NCBI GenBank assembly: GCA_037043015.1
Contig: CM073321.1
Location: 33,830,101 to 33,894,100, forward strand
Direction: 5' to 3'
DNA from: Bryum argenteum
Taxonomy: Eukaryota; Streptophyta; Bryopsida; Bryales; Bryaceae
DNA: 64,000 nucleotides
The number at the start of each line of letters is the position of its first letter. The stretch's first letter is position 1. The notes beneath the pieces are model-generated. The model worked only from the letters and a program-made list of their open reading frames with translations. It did not search any database and was not told where the DNA came from. Position numbers and translations under genes: made by a program. Shown here in pieces: positions 42,320-55,616 of the stretch.

Positions 42320-43500
42320 CCTGCGTTTTTAACGATGTTGTAAATGATGTCTAAAAAGACATCGTAGACATTAATTCGGATGTCTTATAGACGATAAGAC
42401 ATCCTAGACAGCTCAAATGTCTAAGCAGACGTCTAAAAAGACACGAAAATGTCTTAAGATCGAAGATGTCTTAAGGTAATTTTGGAATGGTAAAAAGTGT
42501 GCCACGTAGGTGCCACGTACATGACACATCAGCTTGAATTCAACGGGCAGTGCCACGTGGGGATGAAATTCATCATGATGTGGAATTTTACATGGTCCCA
42601 CGAAAGATGACATGGCGGCGCCAGAATCCTACGTGGACCCTTTGAAAATCCAAAGTGGCACGCGGGAAAATCCCACGTGGCACACGGGAAAATCCGACGT
42701 GGCACGCGGGAAAAGTTGACGTGGACGAGGGAAAATGACGTGGCATGCCACGTCAGCATATTTCGGGGGGTTTCATGCTCATCTCATGATAGTATTAGAC
42801 ATGACTTAAGACGACTTTAATGTCTTCGAAGACAACTTAGATGTCGTACAAGCTGGCTTGCAAGACGTATGCAATGTCTTACAAGATATCTTAGAATACA
42901 TGTTTTATGTCTTATAAGATGTCGTACAAGGTGTTTGAGATGTCTTTGAAGTGGTCTTTCAAAATGTGATAGACTGCCGTAGAATCCGACGTGGAATCCG
43001 GGAGAAATTACGTGGCATGCCCCGTCAACATTTCTTGAGGGCTTTATGCTTCAGTCAAGTCGATTTCGGACATCACGGAATACATCTTTGATGTCATACA
43101 ATACATCTTATATGTCTTAAATGATGTTTGAGTAGACATTGTATATGACTTTCTACATGTCTCAGAAGACATCCTTTATGGCTAAGAAGATGTCTTGGAA
43201 GACATTTGAGATTTTTTTGGAACGCATCATAGATGTCTTCTAAGATGTTCAAGAAGACATTGTAGACGTCTTCTAAGATTGTTTTCTAGACATTTTGTAT
43301 GTCTTTGAAGATGTCGTGCAAGACATTTTAAATGTATTATAAGATGTTGTACACAACATCCCAGATGTTTCTCAAGATTTCTTAGAACACATCGTTTATG
43401 TCTTCCAAGATATCTTGGAAGTTGTCTTTAATGACATAAAATTAGTATTCCAAAATGTCTGAGGTGATGTTTAAAGTTGTTTATAATCGTCTGCCGGAAC
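42320..43500. repeat. Left subterminal repeats of the CACTA element
   Basis: Dozens of GATGTCT/AGACATC hexa- to heptamers in both orientations, plus a block of GTGGCACGCGGGAAAA repeats (42650-42740) and several CCACGT boxes (42500-42750). In En/Spm, TNPA binds short subterminal motifs to bring the ends together; these are the natural candidates here. Confidence 0.85.
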
Positions 43501-43853
43501 ATCCTTTCAGACATGCAAGTCCTCGCATTTTGTTTTGATAGATGTTTTAAACCATGAAAACTTCTATACGTGGTGTTTATAACTTTACACATAGCCTCTT
43601 CCATTTCAGAGGTTTCACAAACACATACGTATATAAGATCACACACAATTCCAAATGTCATATACACTTATAACTGCACGTCCAAAATCTGTAGTGAAAT
43701 ATTAAAAACAGTACATATGATCACATCACAATTTACATAGCATAAGTGTAATTGTTTGTGACCTAAAAAAACCAAAAATATGCAATTCAATAACATCTTC
43801 TATGCAAAACACCATAGTAGTGACCTCCAAACCTTTCTTTGTGGACAATATCT

Positions 43854-46800
43854 TCATTTCTTCTTTGCTGACTCCGATCTTATTCCGGCGCCCTTCTTTA
43901 GTTTAGATGCTCCTGTTCCCTTTGATGTGTCGGCCTTTGCCGGTTTGGACAATCCTGCAGACTTTGGCACTGTGGACGGTGTTGTCGATTTGTTTCCGGA
44001 CTTAAAGTGGCGCCTGACATATTCCAGAGGTGGAGCGGGTGTTTGAAAAGCGTCCTGATCATAAAATAATTTGATAATGAAGCAACATCACAATATAAAA
44101 CATTCAGTATATATAACATGATTCCACCATAAAACAAGGTCAATTATCTGCTCAGAAGATATCTTATACTAACAAAATATACTTGTATTGTTAAATACTT
44201 AACATCGCGTTCACCTATCATAGATACTCACAATATATCTACTCTAGTATTACCTGCTCAGAGAGCACGGGATGAGGCGACCCCGCTGCAGACACTGGAG
44301 TTATGGCATCCTGAAACTCTTGCATTACTTCAACGGCTGTTGTGATGAGTGCCACTCCATCTCCCTCTCCGTGCCCCCCTCCTTTTGTCTCTTTGCACCG
44401 CATGCCTCCTTCCTTAGGCTTCATAGCGCATATGTTGACATTGTCTCTATCGCTATGATTGGACACGCTAGATGCTCCATGGTTTGGAGATGGTGGCCTA
44501 GTGTTCTCCGTGGTACCTGTCGGTGTTGGATTGACCTGCAATAACACGGGTATTGTAGGAACCGACATATCCATCACCTCGCCGCATCCGAGTCGATCTG
44601 TGAGGCCTTCACAGCTATCAGTTGTCGAAACATCGCCTCCAACCGCTGGTTTGAATCATCAATCTTGGACTCCAGACGTGTGTTGGATGCTTCAATCTTC
44701 TCCTCCAAACGCTCATTCGATGCCTCCATCTTCGCCTCCAGGTCGTCCATCCTTGTGTCTAAATCCCCGAGATCATCGCCATCACTGTCATTCTCCGCTT
44801 CCAGTCGCTTGTACTGCTCCTGTATCTCCTCGTTGATCTCAGTCTCGAAAGGTTCACGATGAAGTTTCATACACTACAACATTACAATCCAACATCACTT
44901 AAGAAGATACATACTTTTTCAAAAATATTTGTACAAACATTTCGAAAGACATTGAATTATACTTTTTGTAAGACACCTGTAGAGACATTAGCCATGACAT
45001 CTGTTCAGACATCTCCATAGATGTCTGCAAAAGACATCTGAGAAAGACATACATAAAGACATTTCTAAAGACGTCTTCATAGTCAACTTCGTAGACGTCT
45101 GTTAAGACATCTGAATTCGCATAAATAACATCTACAAAGACATTGGCAAAAACATAAAAACTTACTAGTTTCATTAACGTTGCGTCCCTGATTGATTGTT
45201 TTGTTGATGCCTTCAGTTTCTTCCCCCTCGACGCGGACCGCATTCTCTCAGACATACCCTTCGAATTTCCAATTCTCCTATTTTTCGCAAGTCTGTTCCA
45301 CTCTTCATCTGTCAATTCAGCAGGTTTATGTTCTCCTTTGTCTATGAGTTGGCCATACAGATATCGCCGGTTTGTCAGAGTCTTGTTTGCCCTTGGTGTT
45401 ATCCAAGCTCGGTCCACAGTCTGCATTGAGCCGGCCCCCCTCACATCCCATCCTACAAACAAATGTCATCATAGTTGAGTCATGAAAACATTTAGTAGAA
45501 CAACGTTTTATTCATTTTCATCATGTACTAAGAATTCATAGTTTTATTCAGAAACAAATATATGTACCTTCCAACAAGCGCGTAAAAAACTGTTCCCTCA
45601 ATTCGTAAGGCTGGTCACGCATGCTGTAGCAGGGATCCAAGGCCCTGGTCATCAACCGTAGATCCTGCTTAAACGCCATTACAAGTGCTCCGTACGGGCG
45701 GCCCTTCTCATCTACAGTGAGAGGCTTCTTCACAGCTGCAGTAACAGGAACTTTTGAACGGTCAGTTTTCCGTTCTACTGATTTGGGACGTTGCACCGGA
45801 ACTTGAATCTCTCTAACGTCGTCAGAGCTGTCATCTGTGTCTTCATCGTCATTGTTCTCATCGTCCTCTTCATCTTCCGTTGTTTCATTTCTGCGGCTGA
45901 ACAAAAAAATCATTGTCTCAGTAATCGTTAGAAAGAAAAATCATTGTCTTAGTAAATGTTATAGAGGACTAAATGTTTTACTTACCGAGAGTCTTGCACC
46001 TCCTTGATGCGCTTACTGGAGGTAGGTTGCACAACTTGTAGCTTTGCTTTACCTTTAGCGTATGTCGATGCCTTTAAGTCTTGGCGATCCTTGGACCTAC
46101 GCTCTTGAATTTGCCAACGAGATGCATCATCTCCGTCGCTGCTCTGCTCAGCCCTGCGGGGCGACCGTTTGCGCTTAGGTGCACTCTTCTTTGTCATCCT
46201 GAGACGCCGTGCTGGCCACTCCACAAAAGCCTCCAAGTTCTTACCCTGAAACCACACACATTCATTAAGACATAAACTTATACATATCTAATGACATCGT
46301 AGACATCATATTAGATATCTCTGATGACATCTTAGACAAGGTTTTTAGACATCTGTGATTACGTTTCAGACATTCTTTTAGACATCTCTGATGACATCTT
46401 AGACAATTTTTTTAGACATCTGTGATGACATTTTACACATTCTTTTAGACATCTTTGATGACATCTTAGACATTGTTTTAGACATCTAAGACATTTTTTT
46501 AGACATCTCTGATGACATCTTAGACAATGTTTTTAGACGTCTGTGATGACATCTTAGACATTCTTTTAGACATCTCTGATGACATCTTAGACAATTGTTT
46601 TAGACATCTGATATGACATCTAAGACATTTTTTTAGACATCTCTGACGACATCTTAGACAAGGTTTTTAGACATCTGTGATGACATCTAAGACATTCTTT
46701 TAGACATCTCTGATGACATCTTAAACAATGTTTTCAGACGGCTGTGATGACATCTAAGACATTCTTTTAGACATCTTTGATGACATCTTAGACAAGGTTT

Positions 46801-49551
46801 TTAGACATCTGTTATGACATCTTAGATATTCTTTTAGACATCTCTGATGACATCTTAGACAGCGTTTTAGATATTTGTGATTAGACATCATAAAACACAT
46901 TTTAGACAAACTTGTAGACATGCTTTCAAACATCTAGAAAGTAAACAAAGAACTTGTATCAAACATCTAAATAATGAGCTACAAATATAGATAGCAATCA
47001 ATCAAATAACTTTAACAATATTACAAATTGCAACACACTGAAAATCATCACATACCTCAAAATTACATTCAACTCATTTAAAAAAAACCAACATCAGTAA
47101 ACACCTTAGAAGCTGTACTTTCTCTAAAAATGAACACTAGAAAATTTTTAGACATCTCTGATGACATCTTAAAGATCCTTTTCAAAATCATTTAAGTCAT
47201 TTTGACATGATTGTACACATCCTTTCAAACATATAGAAAGTGAAGAACGTACTTGAACCACACATTTAAATAACGAGCAACAAATATAGATAGCAATTAA
47301 GCAAATAACTTGAACAAAATTACAAACTTGAAGAAAACTAAAAAGTGCAATACACTTTTACAAATTGCAAGACAATGAAAAGCATAACGTACCTCATTTG
47401 TACATTGGACTCAATTAAACAAAACCTACATCAGTAACCCTTAAATTTTTGTTGTTGCAAAACGGTCTAAGTCACAAATTTTGACCTTCCAAGCTCAAAA
47501 AATCTCAATCTAAGCAGTATTTAAGGATTCAAACGTAAGATCTCAATCTTCACTTGACATTATTCTCACATACCAAATTTGAACCGTTTATTTGTTCCTC
47601 ATTTGTGATATTATAATGTTCAAAGTTGGCTGATTTTTTCCTATACTCGAACCTCCAAAACCCGTTTTGAATTTTCAGGAAATTTTGGGGTTAACCAGCT
47701 CAGCAGCCGTACTTTATCTAAAAACTTAAAATTAGACATTCTTTTAGACATCTCTGATGACATCTTAGACATCCCTTTTAGACATCATTTAAGTCATTTT
47801 AGACATTATTTCAAACAATTATAAAGTACACTTCTAGACTTCTAGACTTCTAGACATTCTAAACATTCTTTCAAACAATTAGAAAGTAAATAAAGTACTT
47901 GTATCAAACATCTAAATAATGAGTTACAAATATAGCTAGCAATCAAGCAAAGAAATTGAAGAAAATTACAAATTGCAACAAAGTATCAGAAATTGCACCA
48001 CACTTAAAAGCATCACCTACCTATGAATTACATTCAAGTCATTTAATCAAAATCGACATCATTAAACAACGGAGAAGCCGTAATGTATCTAAAGAATGAA
48101 AATTATACAATTTTTTAGACATCTCTGATGACATCTTAGACATCATTTTGAACATCATTTAAGTCATTTTAGACCAACTAGTAGACATGCTTTCAAACAT
48201 CTAGAAAGTAAACAAAGTACTTGAATCAAACATCTACGTAATGAGCAACAATTCTGATAGCAACAATTTTGATAGCAATGAAGCAAATAACTTGAAAAAA
48301 ATTACAAACTTGAAGCAAATTACAAATTGCATCACACTATTACAAATTGCAAGACAATATTACAAATTGCAACACACTATTACAAATTCTAACAAAAATT
48401 GCAACACATTATTACAAATCAAAAATTGCAACACACACGGCAGCAAGAGGGGAAAGATTACAGCAGCAGGACGGTGAGGCGTCAGCACCGCAGCAGGAGG
48501 GAGAAGGCAGCAGAAGGGTGAGGCGGCAAAAATGCAGCACGAGGGGGACGGCAACACTTCGACAGCAGGTTCACGAGGGGGACGACCGCAGCTTCACAAG
48601 GGGAGCACCGCAGCTTCACAAGGGGAGCACCGCAGCTTCAGGAGGGGGAGGACGACCACACGACCTGCGAAGGAGCTGCAATGGGAGTGGGACCCTAATA
48701 CGAACCCCGCGTGGCCCAATGCCGCACGACCCGCCCCATTGATGCCCCCGGCTGTCGGGCTGACAGCGCCGCAGGGGTTGCGGCTGCATTAATGCCAGGA
48801 CCCTCGGCCGCCAGCACCCATCACATACCAGCTTAATCACCCATCACATACCACCTTAATAGCTGACACCGCCTGCCAGAAGGCCGGCCGCCCGCACCCC
48901 TAGCTGCCCTGCAAAAGGCTGACACTGTGCCTGTAATGTGCCTTCATATTCGGAGCATGTGTCATGTGAAGCTGAGCATGTGAAGCTGACATGGCTGCCG
49001 CCCACGACCTGCATGATACAAGGCCCACCATATCCCTCAGGGTTTCGAGCTGCGGCTGAGCCGCCACCCAGCTGCCCTCCCCTCGCCACCCCATTGCCGC
49101 GTGCTCCCCCCCATGCCCGCCTCCCGCCCCATACCCGCCCACGCGCACGCTCCATTCCCGTGCGGCGGACCCCATTACCGCCCGCTTGCAGAATGCTGCG
49201 GATTCGACAAAATTTGAAGTTTACGCAAAATGTAGTGATCCAGATGCATACCTTCTTAGCATTTCCTGTAGTAGCAGGAGTTGTCGAGAATGTGAGGGAA
49301 GGTACTTGAGTTTCGTGAAGTGCCTCCACGTGTTGCAAAAACCTAGAGCTGCGTCGCAATTGGGTAGTGCAACTTGCACTTTTCTTCTTCATTGTTGGTG
49401 GAGGAGGAGTGACTCTTGATATTTGATCAACAAAGTTTGTGAAAACGTGGAGAGCTGCGTGCGTAACCTCGGCTCCTCGCACTATCTCTGGTACACAATC
49501 TCTACAAACTATACCTCTATCATGATCAAAGAATTGTGTAGTGCCTCCCAT
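43854..49551 (-). CDS. TNPA-like accessory protein of the CACTA element, multi-exon
   Basis: Reverse-strand exon blocks: 49551-49246 (ATG start MGGTTQFFDHDRG, ending NAKK at a GT donor); about 46232-45985 (GKNLEAFVEWPARR, with basic runs); about 45900-45567 (strongly acidic EDEEDDENNDDEDTDD, then KGRPYGALVMAF); about 45450-45165 (WDVRGAGSMQTV, EEWNRLAKNRRIGNSKGM, as in Transposase_24/TNPA-type proteins); 44870-44280 (a heptad-type coiled coil, DDLEAKMEASNERLEEKI); and about 44055-43854 (a Lys-rich end with stop TGA). Exon junctions carry GT-AG borders, and a long first intron holds repeats and a GC-rich patch. TNPA proteins bind subterminal repeats and help the TNPD transposase. No clear disabling lesion is seen, although the joining of some exons is inferred. 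Confidence 0.65.
46290..46890. repeat. Tandem array of AGACATCTCTGATGACATCTT units in the CACTA element
   Basis: About sixteen head-to-tail units of 35-38 bases, each pairing AGACATCT with GATGACATCTTAGACA and a T-run (unit core TTAGACATCT-STGATGACATC-TTAGACA). Single further units occur at 47150, 47745 and 48115. The array sits in the long first intron of the TNPA-like gene. Confidence 0.9.
46891..48440. repeat. Intron DNA with long imperfect repeats
   Basis: Three imperfect copies of a 400-800 base segment (starting about 46915, 47215, 47860 and 48180) share CATCTAGAAAGTAAACAAAG, ATGAGCAACAAATATAGATAGCAA and TTACAAATTGCAACACA-like strings (each quoted in part). No gene is supported. Likely expansion within the element. 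Confidence 0.6.
48441..49240. other. GC-rich patch inside the CACTA element
   Basis: An abrupt switch to GC-rich DNA with repeats such as CTTCACAAGGGGAGCACCGCAG (48590-48635, two adjoining copies). It is part of the long first intron of the TNPA-like gene or acquired filler DNA. Frames through it are Gly/Arg/Pro-rich and repeat-driven. Confidence 0.5.
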
Positions 49552-50204
49552 GTTTCAATGTAATGAAGTGCACTAGTTTAGGGTTTCATACTACCCTAAG
49601 AAGAAAGTGGGGGCCTAACGTACAGAAAAAATATCTATCTACAGTGGTAGAGTGTGACCTAAAAATTTTGAGCACGTCGACTACGAGTTTGTGTAACTTA
49701 ACATCAGAACATATAGTTCATAGACATTTATGCAGACATCTACTAAGACATTATCTTATACATTTTTTAGACATCTTCGAAGACATTTGTTTAGACATCC
49801 CAGTTACGATGAGGTGACGAATGGTAACAACAAGATGTTATTCTTGAAAATGTACGAATATTCAGTAAAGGGCAGGTAAACCCCTATAGTCGAGTACCCT
49901 GAGAATTTCTGAGAAGTTCGAAAGTATGAAAATATTGACCATTACATTCTTTGATTTTAAGGATCACCTTCAAAAAATAAAATATTATGGTGTTCAATCC
50001 GATTAAAAATTTGAAGTGTAGGAATTAATATATTATGTTTTAATGGCTTAGAATTTGATTAAAGAGCAAGGCCATGTTGACAATTGATTTTAGTATTCAC
50101 ATTGAAAATCTTGTAAGAAATAATCCCATACTAATATACTTTTGTTTTAAGATATTTACTTATGTGTTGTGTGTACATGGCCTCTTAGTCGTGACTCTTA
50201 CATG

Positions 50205-50537
50205 TACATGGCGTTACACGGGGAAGCATGGTCAGATTCGGAATCCGTGGGAGAGTGTGATCATCCATATGAGCCGTTTCCATTCGAAGAGTATGAGGTA
50301 CAACACGCAAATTACTTGGAGTGCCTCGTGTTCAAACATCTTGAAAATATGTATTTATTTGAACGTGGTCTGTTGAACACTGAAGCTTTTATTCCAGATC
50401 CTGAAGATGATTTTTACCACGGGAACATGTACACTATCTCATGGTTCTATGACGGATGTTATCCGTTTGAGAATTGGGAGGACAACTATGAGCAGTTCCT
50501 ATATGAGAGAGTATGTATTGCAATGACAGAGGAATAG
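50205..50537 (+). CDS. Small acidic ORF in the CACTA divergent region
   Basis: A complete ATG-to-stop frame (about 110 codons from MYMALHGEAWSD, or slightly longer from an upstream start) rich in Glu, Asp, Tyr and Phe: PYEPFPFEEYEV, NYLECLVFKHLENMYLFERG, then DDFYHGNMYTISWFYDGC. No known domain is recognised. It lies between the TNPA-like and TNPD genes in the same direction as TNPD, and may be a small independent gene or an upstream exon. The composition is protein-like and not repeat-driven. Confidence 0.45.
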   Translation, partial: YMALHGEAWSDSESVGECDHPYEPFPFEEYEVQHANYLECLVFKHLENMYLFERGLLNTEAFIPDPEDDFYHGNMYTISWFYDGCYPFENWEDNYEQFLYERVCIAMTEE

Positions 50538-51250
50538 TATTAAGTTTCAGCTTACAAGAGTACTATGTGTTATACAATACAATAAATAAAATTACTGAGA
50601 GCTTGTGCTTGTAGATTTCTATGTACGAACAATATGTATGAAGGATGATTATGTCCATTGGCCAATTGAACATGTATATGTGTGTATGTTAGAAATTGTT
50701 GATACTTGAGTTGTCCTTATTAGTAGAGAGGTCTTCTCAATATTTGATTGTACGCATTTACATGTACACGCTTAATAAATGTATGGGGTGTCTTGTAGTG
50801 TTACGGAATGCATAAGTTAAATAGTGTTTACGTATTTTTCGTGAGACAACTACATTTAGCGCTGGGTTCGATCATTATTTTTGTAGAATGTTTCAGAGAT
50901 TTTAAGGAGAAAAATTTGCTGATTACGGAGAAACTGTATTCATCCAACTGCATTGCTATCGACGGTTTGTGCGAACAACAAGACAATTCATAGTGGTAAG
51001 TGACCTACACATGCATATGAGGATATATGTCTCAGAGAGATGTCATAAACGATGTCTGTAGAAACGTTTGTGCGTCCGCATGGATATAGTCATCGACATT
51101 TAAGAAAGGCATGAAGAAATTTGACATTTTTCAATCATGTGAACATAATCCTTGGGGTATTTCATTAAGATGAGAATTGCTCAAGTTCTGAGTTCCGTTT
51201 GCCAGTTTCTGTCAGCGAACTTGTTTCAATGAGTACTCACCGGATTCGCA
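50538..51250. other. Spacer between the small ORF and the TNPD gene
   Basis: AT-rich DNA, probably promoter or leader of the TNPD gene. A 61-codon frame at 50808-50993 has no recognisable features. Confidence 0.4.
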
Positions 51251-54200
51251 ATGGCGCAAGACTCCGAATCGATGCTGATGGACGAACTATGCGTCACATA
51301 CCACTTGGTGACCTTATCCTCCGCATGCAGCTACGTGTGGCTACAACGAAGAACATTACATCATACTCTCGTCCATGCCGCAATTGTCATGGAGGTCGAC
51401 GACAACGACTGCGATGGTCGAGAGCATCACGCGTCTGTTGGCAGGGACCCATATCTCACGAAATCAATCATAGGAGGCGATCCACCTGACGGATATGCAC
51501 CGGACGGTATTTGGGTGGAGGATATTGTATACGACAACGACGTAGTAGATGATGCTCATGAGCTTCCCGCTGGTGATGTCCACGAAGACGTCTGTGAAGA
51601 CATCCCAAGTCATGAAGATGTCGGTGAAAGACGCACTCCACTAGATGAGTTTCACGGCGTCCAACGCCAGGTCATGGAAGCTTTTGATCGTGCTGATGCA
51701 CTCCACATGGATGCAGCAGGGCAACCGATTGTGCTTGAGAACGATGAGGTGGACAACGATACAGTGGATGCCATGCGGCGCTTGTATGCGGAAGCCACAA
51801 CACCGTTGTACCCGGGATCAAAAACTAGCGTTGTATCAGCTACAATCGTTCTAATGAACATGTGCATTGTCTTTGGAGTGAGCAACAATTTCAGAAGTGA
51901 ACTGTTGCATTACTTGGCTGAAGACTTACTACCGGAGGGCAACAAGTTGCCAAGAAGTCATTATGCTGCTGCGAAGAGCATCCGACAATTGGGGCTGGAG
52001 TACAACAACATACATGCATGTCTTGATGGATGTGTATTGTACAACGATGATCATGCGGAGTTGCAGAGTTGCCCGAAGTGTTCGAAGTCCCGATGGTTGG
52101 ACGGCACGAATTCCATTCCAAAGAAAGTGATACGTCACTTTCCTCTGATTCCGCGCCTAAAACGGATGTGGAGATCGCCTGAAATTGCCACCATGTTGAC
52201 GGGTCACACTAATCATATCAGTGAGGACGGCATCATGCGATCAGTGGTTGATAGTCCAGCATGGAAGCACATCAATACAGACGCTGCGTTTGACAGCTTC
52301 GGACGTGAGGACCGAAACATGCGGTTGGCTTTAGCACTGGACGGAGTGAATCCCTTCAAGTTGAGCAACACGAACTGGTCGACATGGCCAGTGCTGGTAT
52401 TGATATACAATTTGGAGCCTTGGTTTGTCACAAAGAAGTTTTTTATTTCATTGTCCATATTGATATCAGGGAAGAAGTCGCCCACTGCAACAAACATTGA
52501 TGTATATCTGCGTCCACTCGTGAACGAGCTACATCAACTTTGGCGAGGTGTACCAGCACAAGATTTTAGCCAACCAGTGGGGTCTCGAGGATTCTTACTA
52601 CGCGGATTGCTCATGTGGACTATTTCAGATTATCCAGCATATGGCCAAATCTCTGGCCTCTCATGTAAGGGATATAAAGGTTGTCCATGTTGTGGTCCTG
52701 AGACGGATGCTCGTATGGCAAAGACCGGGGATTTGCGTGCGGACCGTACGACGAGGGGTTCGAAGATTGTGTATGGTGGAGTACGTCGATATCTAGGTCG
52801 TCAACATCCATATCGGAGATATACTCGGTTTAATGGCAAGCGTGAGACACGGACGGCGCCTGCAACTGTCTCTGGAGTAGACGTTATCCGTTACGCTGCG
52901 TGGCGGCAATCGTACCTAGACCTTGGTGGCCGTGAAGGGGCTGCGGGTGACCCTGTCCAGAGCACGGGGGTGAAGCGTTTGAGTGTTTTCTTCGAACTAC
53001 CGTATTGGCAGGTAGAAATGTGATTTATATGATGTTTTCACAGTTGTCTTATGCACTATGAAGACGTCTTCAAATACATGCAGATAATTACAATTCAAAC
53101 TTTGGATGTCTTTTTAGGCATGGAAAATGTCTTTGTAGACGTTCCTGTAGACATTAATGCAAACATATAAAAATTACTATTACATAATGAATTGTTTTTG
53201 CCATATTGACCATTCACTATTTCGTACAGTAAGTCTAATATTTTTGAGTGGTATGTTGTAACAGCATCTGAAGGTTCGACACGTCTTGGACGTCATGCAC
53301 TGCGAGAAAAATCTATGTGAAAACATTCTAAAGACTTTGTTTGGAATGAACGACAGCCCAGGAAGTCGTCAAGATGTGCAGGACTTGAACATACGGCAGG
53401 AGCTCTGGTTGCAGCCCGCACGGCGCCGAGGTGACGAATACTACATGCCGCAGGCTCCATACATTTTGAAGCCTGAGGAGAAACAAGAGTTTGTTCGCAT
53501 AATTTCCAGTATACGCACTCCAACAAAGTATGTGGGGGCAATTCACAAGCGGCTGCAAGACGGGAAATTGCAATACATGAAGACGCACGACTACCATGTC
53601 CTCATGCAGCAGGTACGCATTAGATGCAGCAATGCACTATGATTTAGAAGAAGTCCTTTCAAGACTTGTTTTTGATAATTCAAACTGAATGTCTTGCATG
53701 TGTGATTCTCGATGTCTACAAAGACATCTTCATGTGAACTCAGACATGATAGTTGTCTTTGTAGACACCTAAAGACAGAAATTAAAATGCTCATCCTATT
53801 TTCCAGTTCTCCTGTTTCCAATGTCATAAGTTTCTCAATTTTAAAAGTGAAATTCATGATTGTATTTTTCTCGCTCTAGATACTCCCGGTCGCCATCCGA
53901 ACGTGCTCGATTTAAGAAGTGCGGGCATGATCATTAAAATGTGCGAGTTTTCCAAACGTATATGTGCTAAGGACGTGCGAGAAGACACCCGTGAATGTCT
54001 TATGCGAGACGTGGTGATGGCAACATGTGTGCTGGAGAAGGAGTTTCCACCAACGTTCTTGAACGTGATGACGCACCTCCCGGTGCATCTTGTGGAGCAA
54101 CTGTTCATATGTGGACCAGTCCACTGCAAATGGATGTATCCGATCGAAAGGTACATGAAGACGTTGAAAGATTACGTACGCACATACGCACATCCTGAAG

Positions 54201-55416
54201 GGAGCATAGCGGAAGGGTATCGCCTTGATGAAATGCTTGGGTTCTGTACTGAGTACATGAAACGACATAGGTCAACAACATACCGTGTATGGGATGCAAA
54301 CGAAGATGCCACCATGAATGACGAGATCTTGGGGCACAATGACTCGAATAAGCGCAAGATGTCCAATGAGCTACGAGGCTACACACATGCATTCGTCCTC
54401 GACAACGCACCATGCTTGGAACCATGGCGAGAGTGAGTTTCTATACATTATTTTGGATTGTGAGGCTGCCATTTTAATTATCACCTGTAGTAGCGGGCAT
54501 TGCCGCATTGAAAATATGAATGATTCATTAAAACTTGGCGACAACTGCAAATAATATTAGATGTCCTTAAAGACATCTCTTTAAACATTCAAAAATTTCC
54601 GTAGATGTCTTTGTGACATAATTGCAGATGTCTTACACATTGTCCAGATGGACAGTATAATGTCTTCATAGATGTCTCAGAATAGAATTCAACAAGTAAC
54701 GAGTCAGCACTACATTATTATTATGCTTTTGATTTGTCTAATGACAAAAGGTGGGACTGTTGTACAGAGAATACATCATTGCAAAAGGACGTCGATGGCA
54801 AGAGAGAGAGGCATTTCGAGTACAGTCAAGACGTCATCGAGCGTCTGCACATGTGACGTACCCACCCGAGTTGAGGGATTTGCCATGCTTTGCAGATTGG
54901 CTGAAGGCAAGAGTTTTCCAAGCAGAATATGCTGGTGATCTTTTGCATGAGGACGTGGTACAGTACTCATGTCCTCCGGAACGATTTGCAAACTCACATC
55001 GGCAAATGAATGCATTCGGGATGCATTTGCGTGTTCGGATGTCTGAGGGGGGTCTTGTTACACGAGACTCATGTGTAGTGGCCACGTATACACAACAACT
55101 GCGTTGGGGGATTCGAAATGGAAGGCCCATCGACTATACCGCTGAGCATGTGGGATATATCCAAGAGATACTGGAGTTGGATTACCGTAATCACTGCACC
55201 ACGGTTTTGCTATGCGATTGGGTAAGAGCCTCACGGGATGTGCGAGTGCCCAGCATTGAGCGTGACAAGTACGGATTCAGCGTGGCAAACTTCAACTACA
55301 TGGACAATAGGGTGCATCCGATTCATTTGCATTCCCTTTGCACCATCAACAAGTGTTTTTTGCGGATGACACCACGAGACGCGGATGGAAGATCATTTGC
55401 CGAATGCACGCGTTAG
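51251..55416 (+). CDS. TNPD transposase of the CACTA element (Transposase_21 family)
   Basis: Exons: 51251-53011 (a 587-codon open frame; a later ATG at 51389 is also possible), 53265-53612, 53880-54432 and 54751-55416, all with GT-AG introns. The first exon has the TNPD core: LHACLDGCVLYNDDHAEL-like (here NNIHACLDGCVLYNDD), a Zn-type CPKCSKSRW, KVIRHFPLIPRLKRMW, ALDGVNPFKLSNTNWSTWP, YGQISGLSCKGYKGCPCCG. The second has VLDVMHCEKNLCENILKTLF; the third LPVHLVEQLFICGPVHCKWMYP (DUF4218-like; in parts LPVHLVEQLFICGP and VHCKWMYPIERYMK); the fourth is a DUF4216-like end (ILELDYRNHCTTVLLCDWV). It catalyses excision and insertion of the element. One frame change near 53900, right at the start of the third exon, is the only clear lesion. 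Confidence 0.9.
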
Positions 55417-55616
55417 AGGTAGGCGACAAAGATTACAACATCGGCACCTGTGCCGAATGGGACCGCAATCGGTAATGACGAGGACTTTCGAGGCTTACAA
55501 CCGGAGATATTGGAGACAGAGCCAATTCGGAGAGCGAGGCGACGGGGGTCTATGTTACGGCCGCAATGATACAAATAATGATGGTCAAATGGAAGAGGAG
55601 TAATCTTGTGGATGTA

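Noticed and set aside
48441-49180. GC-rich long frames on both strands
   Set aside because: Gly/Arg/Pro-rich products of repeats within the CACTA intron, without motifs.
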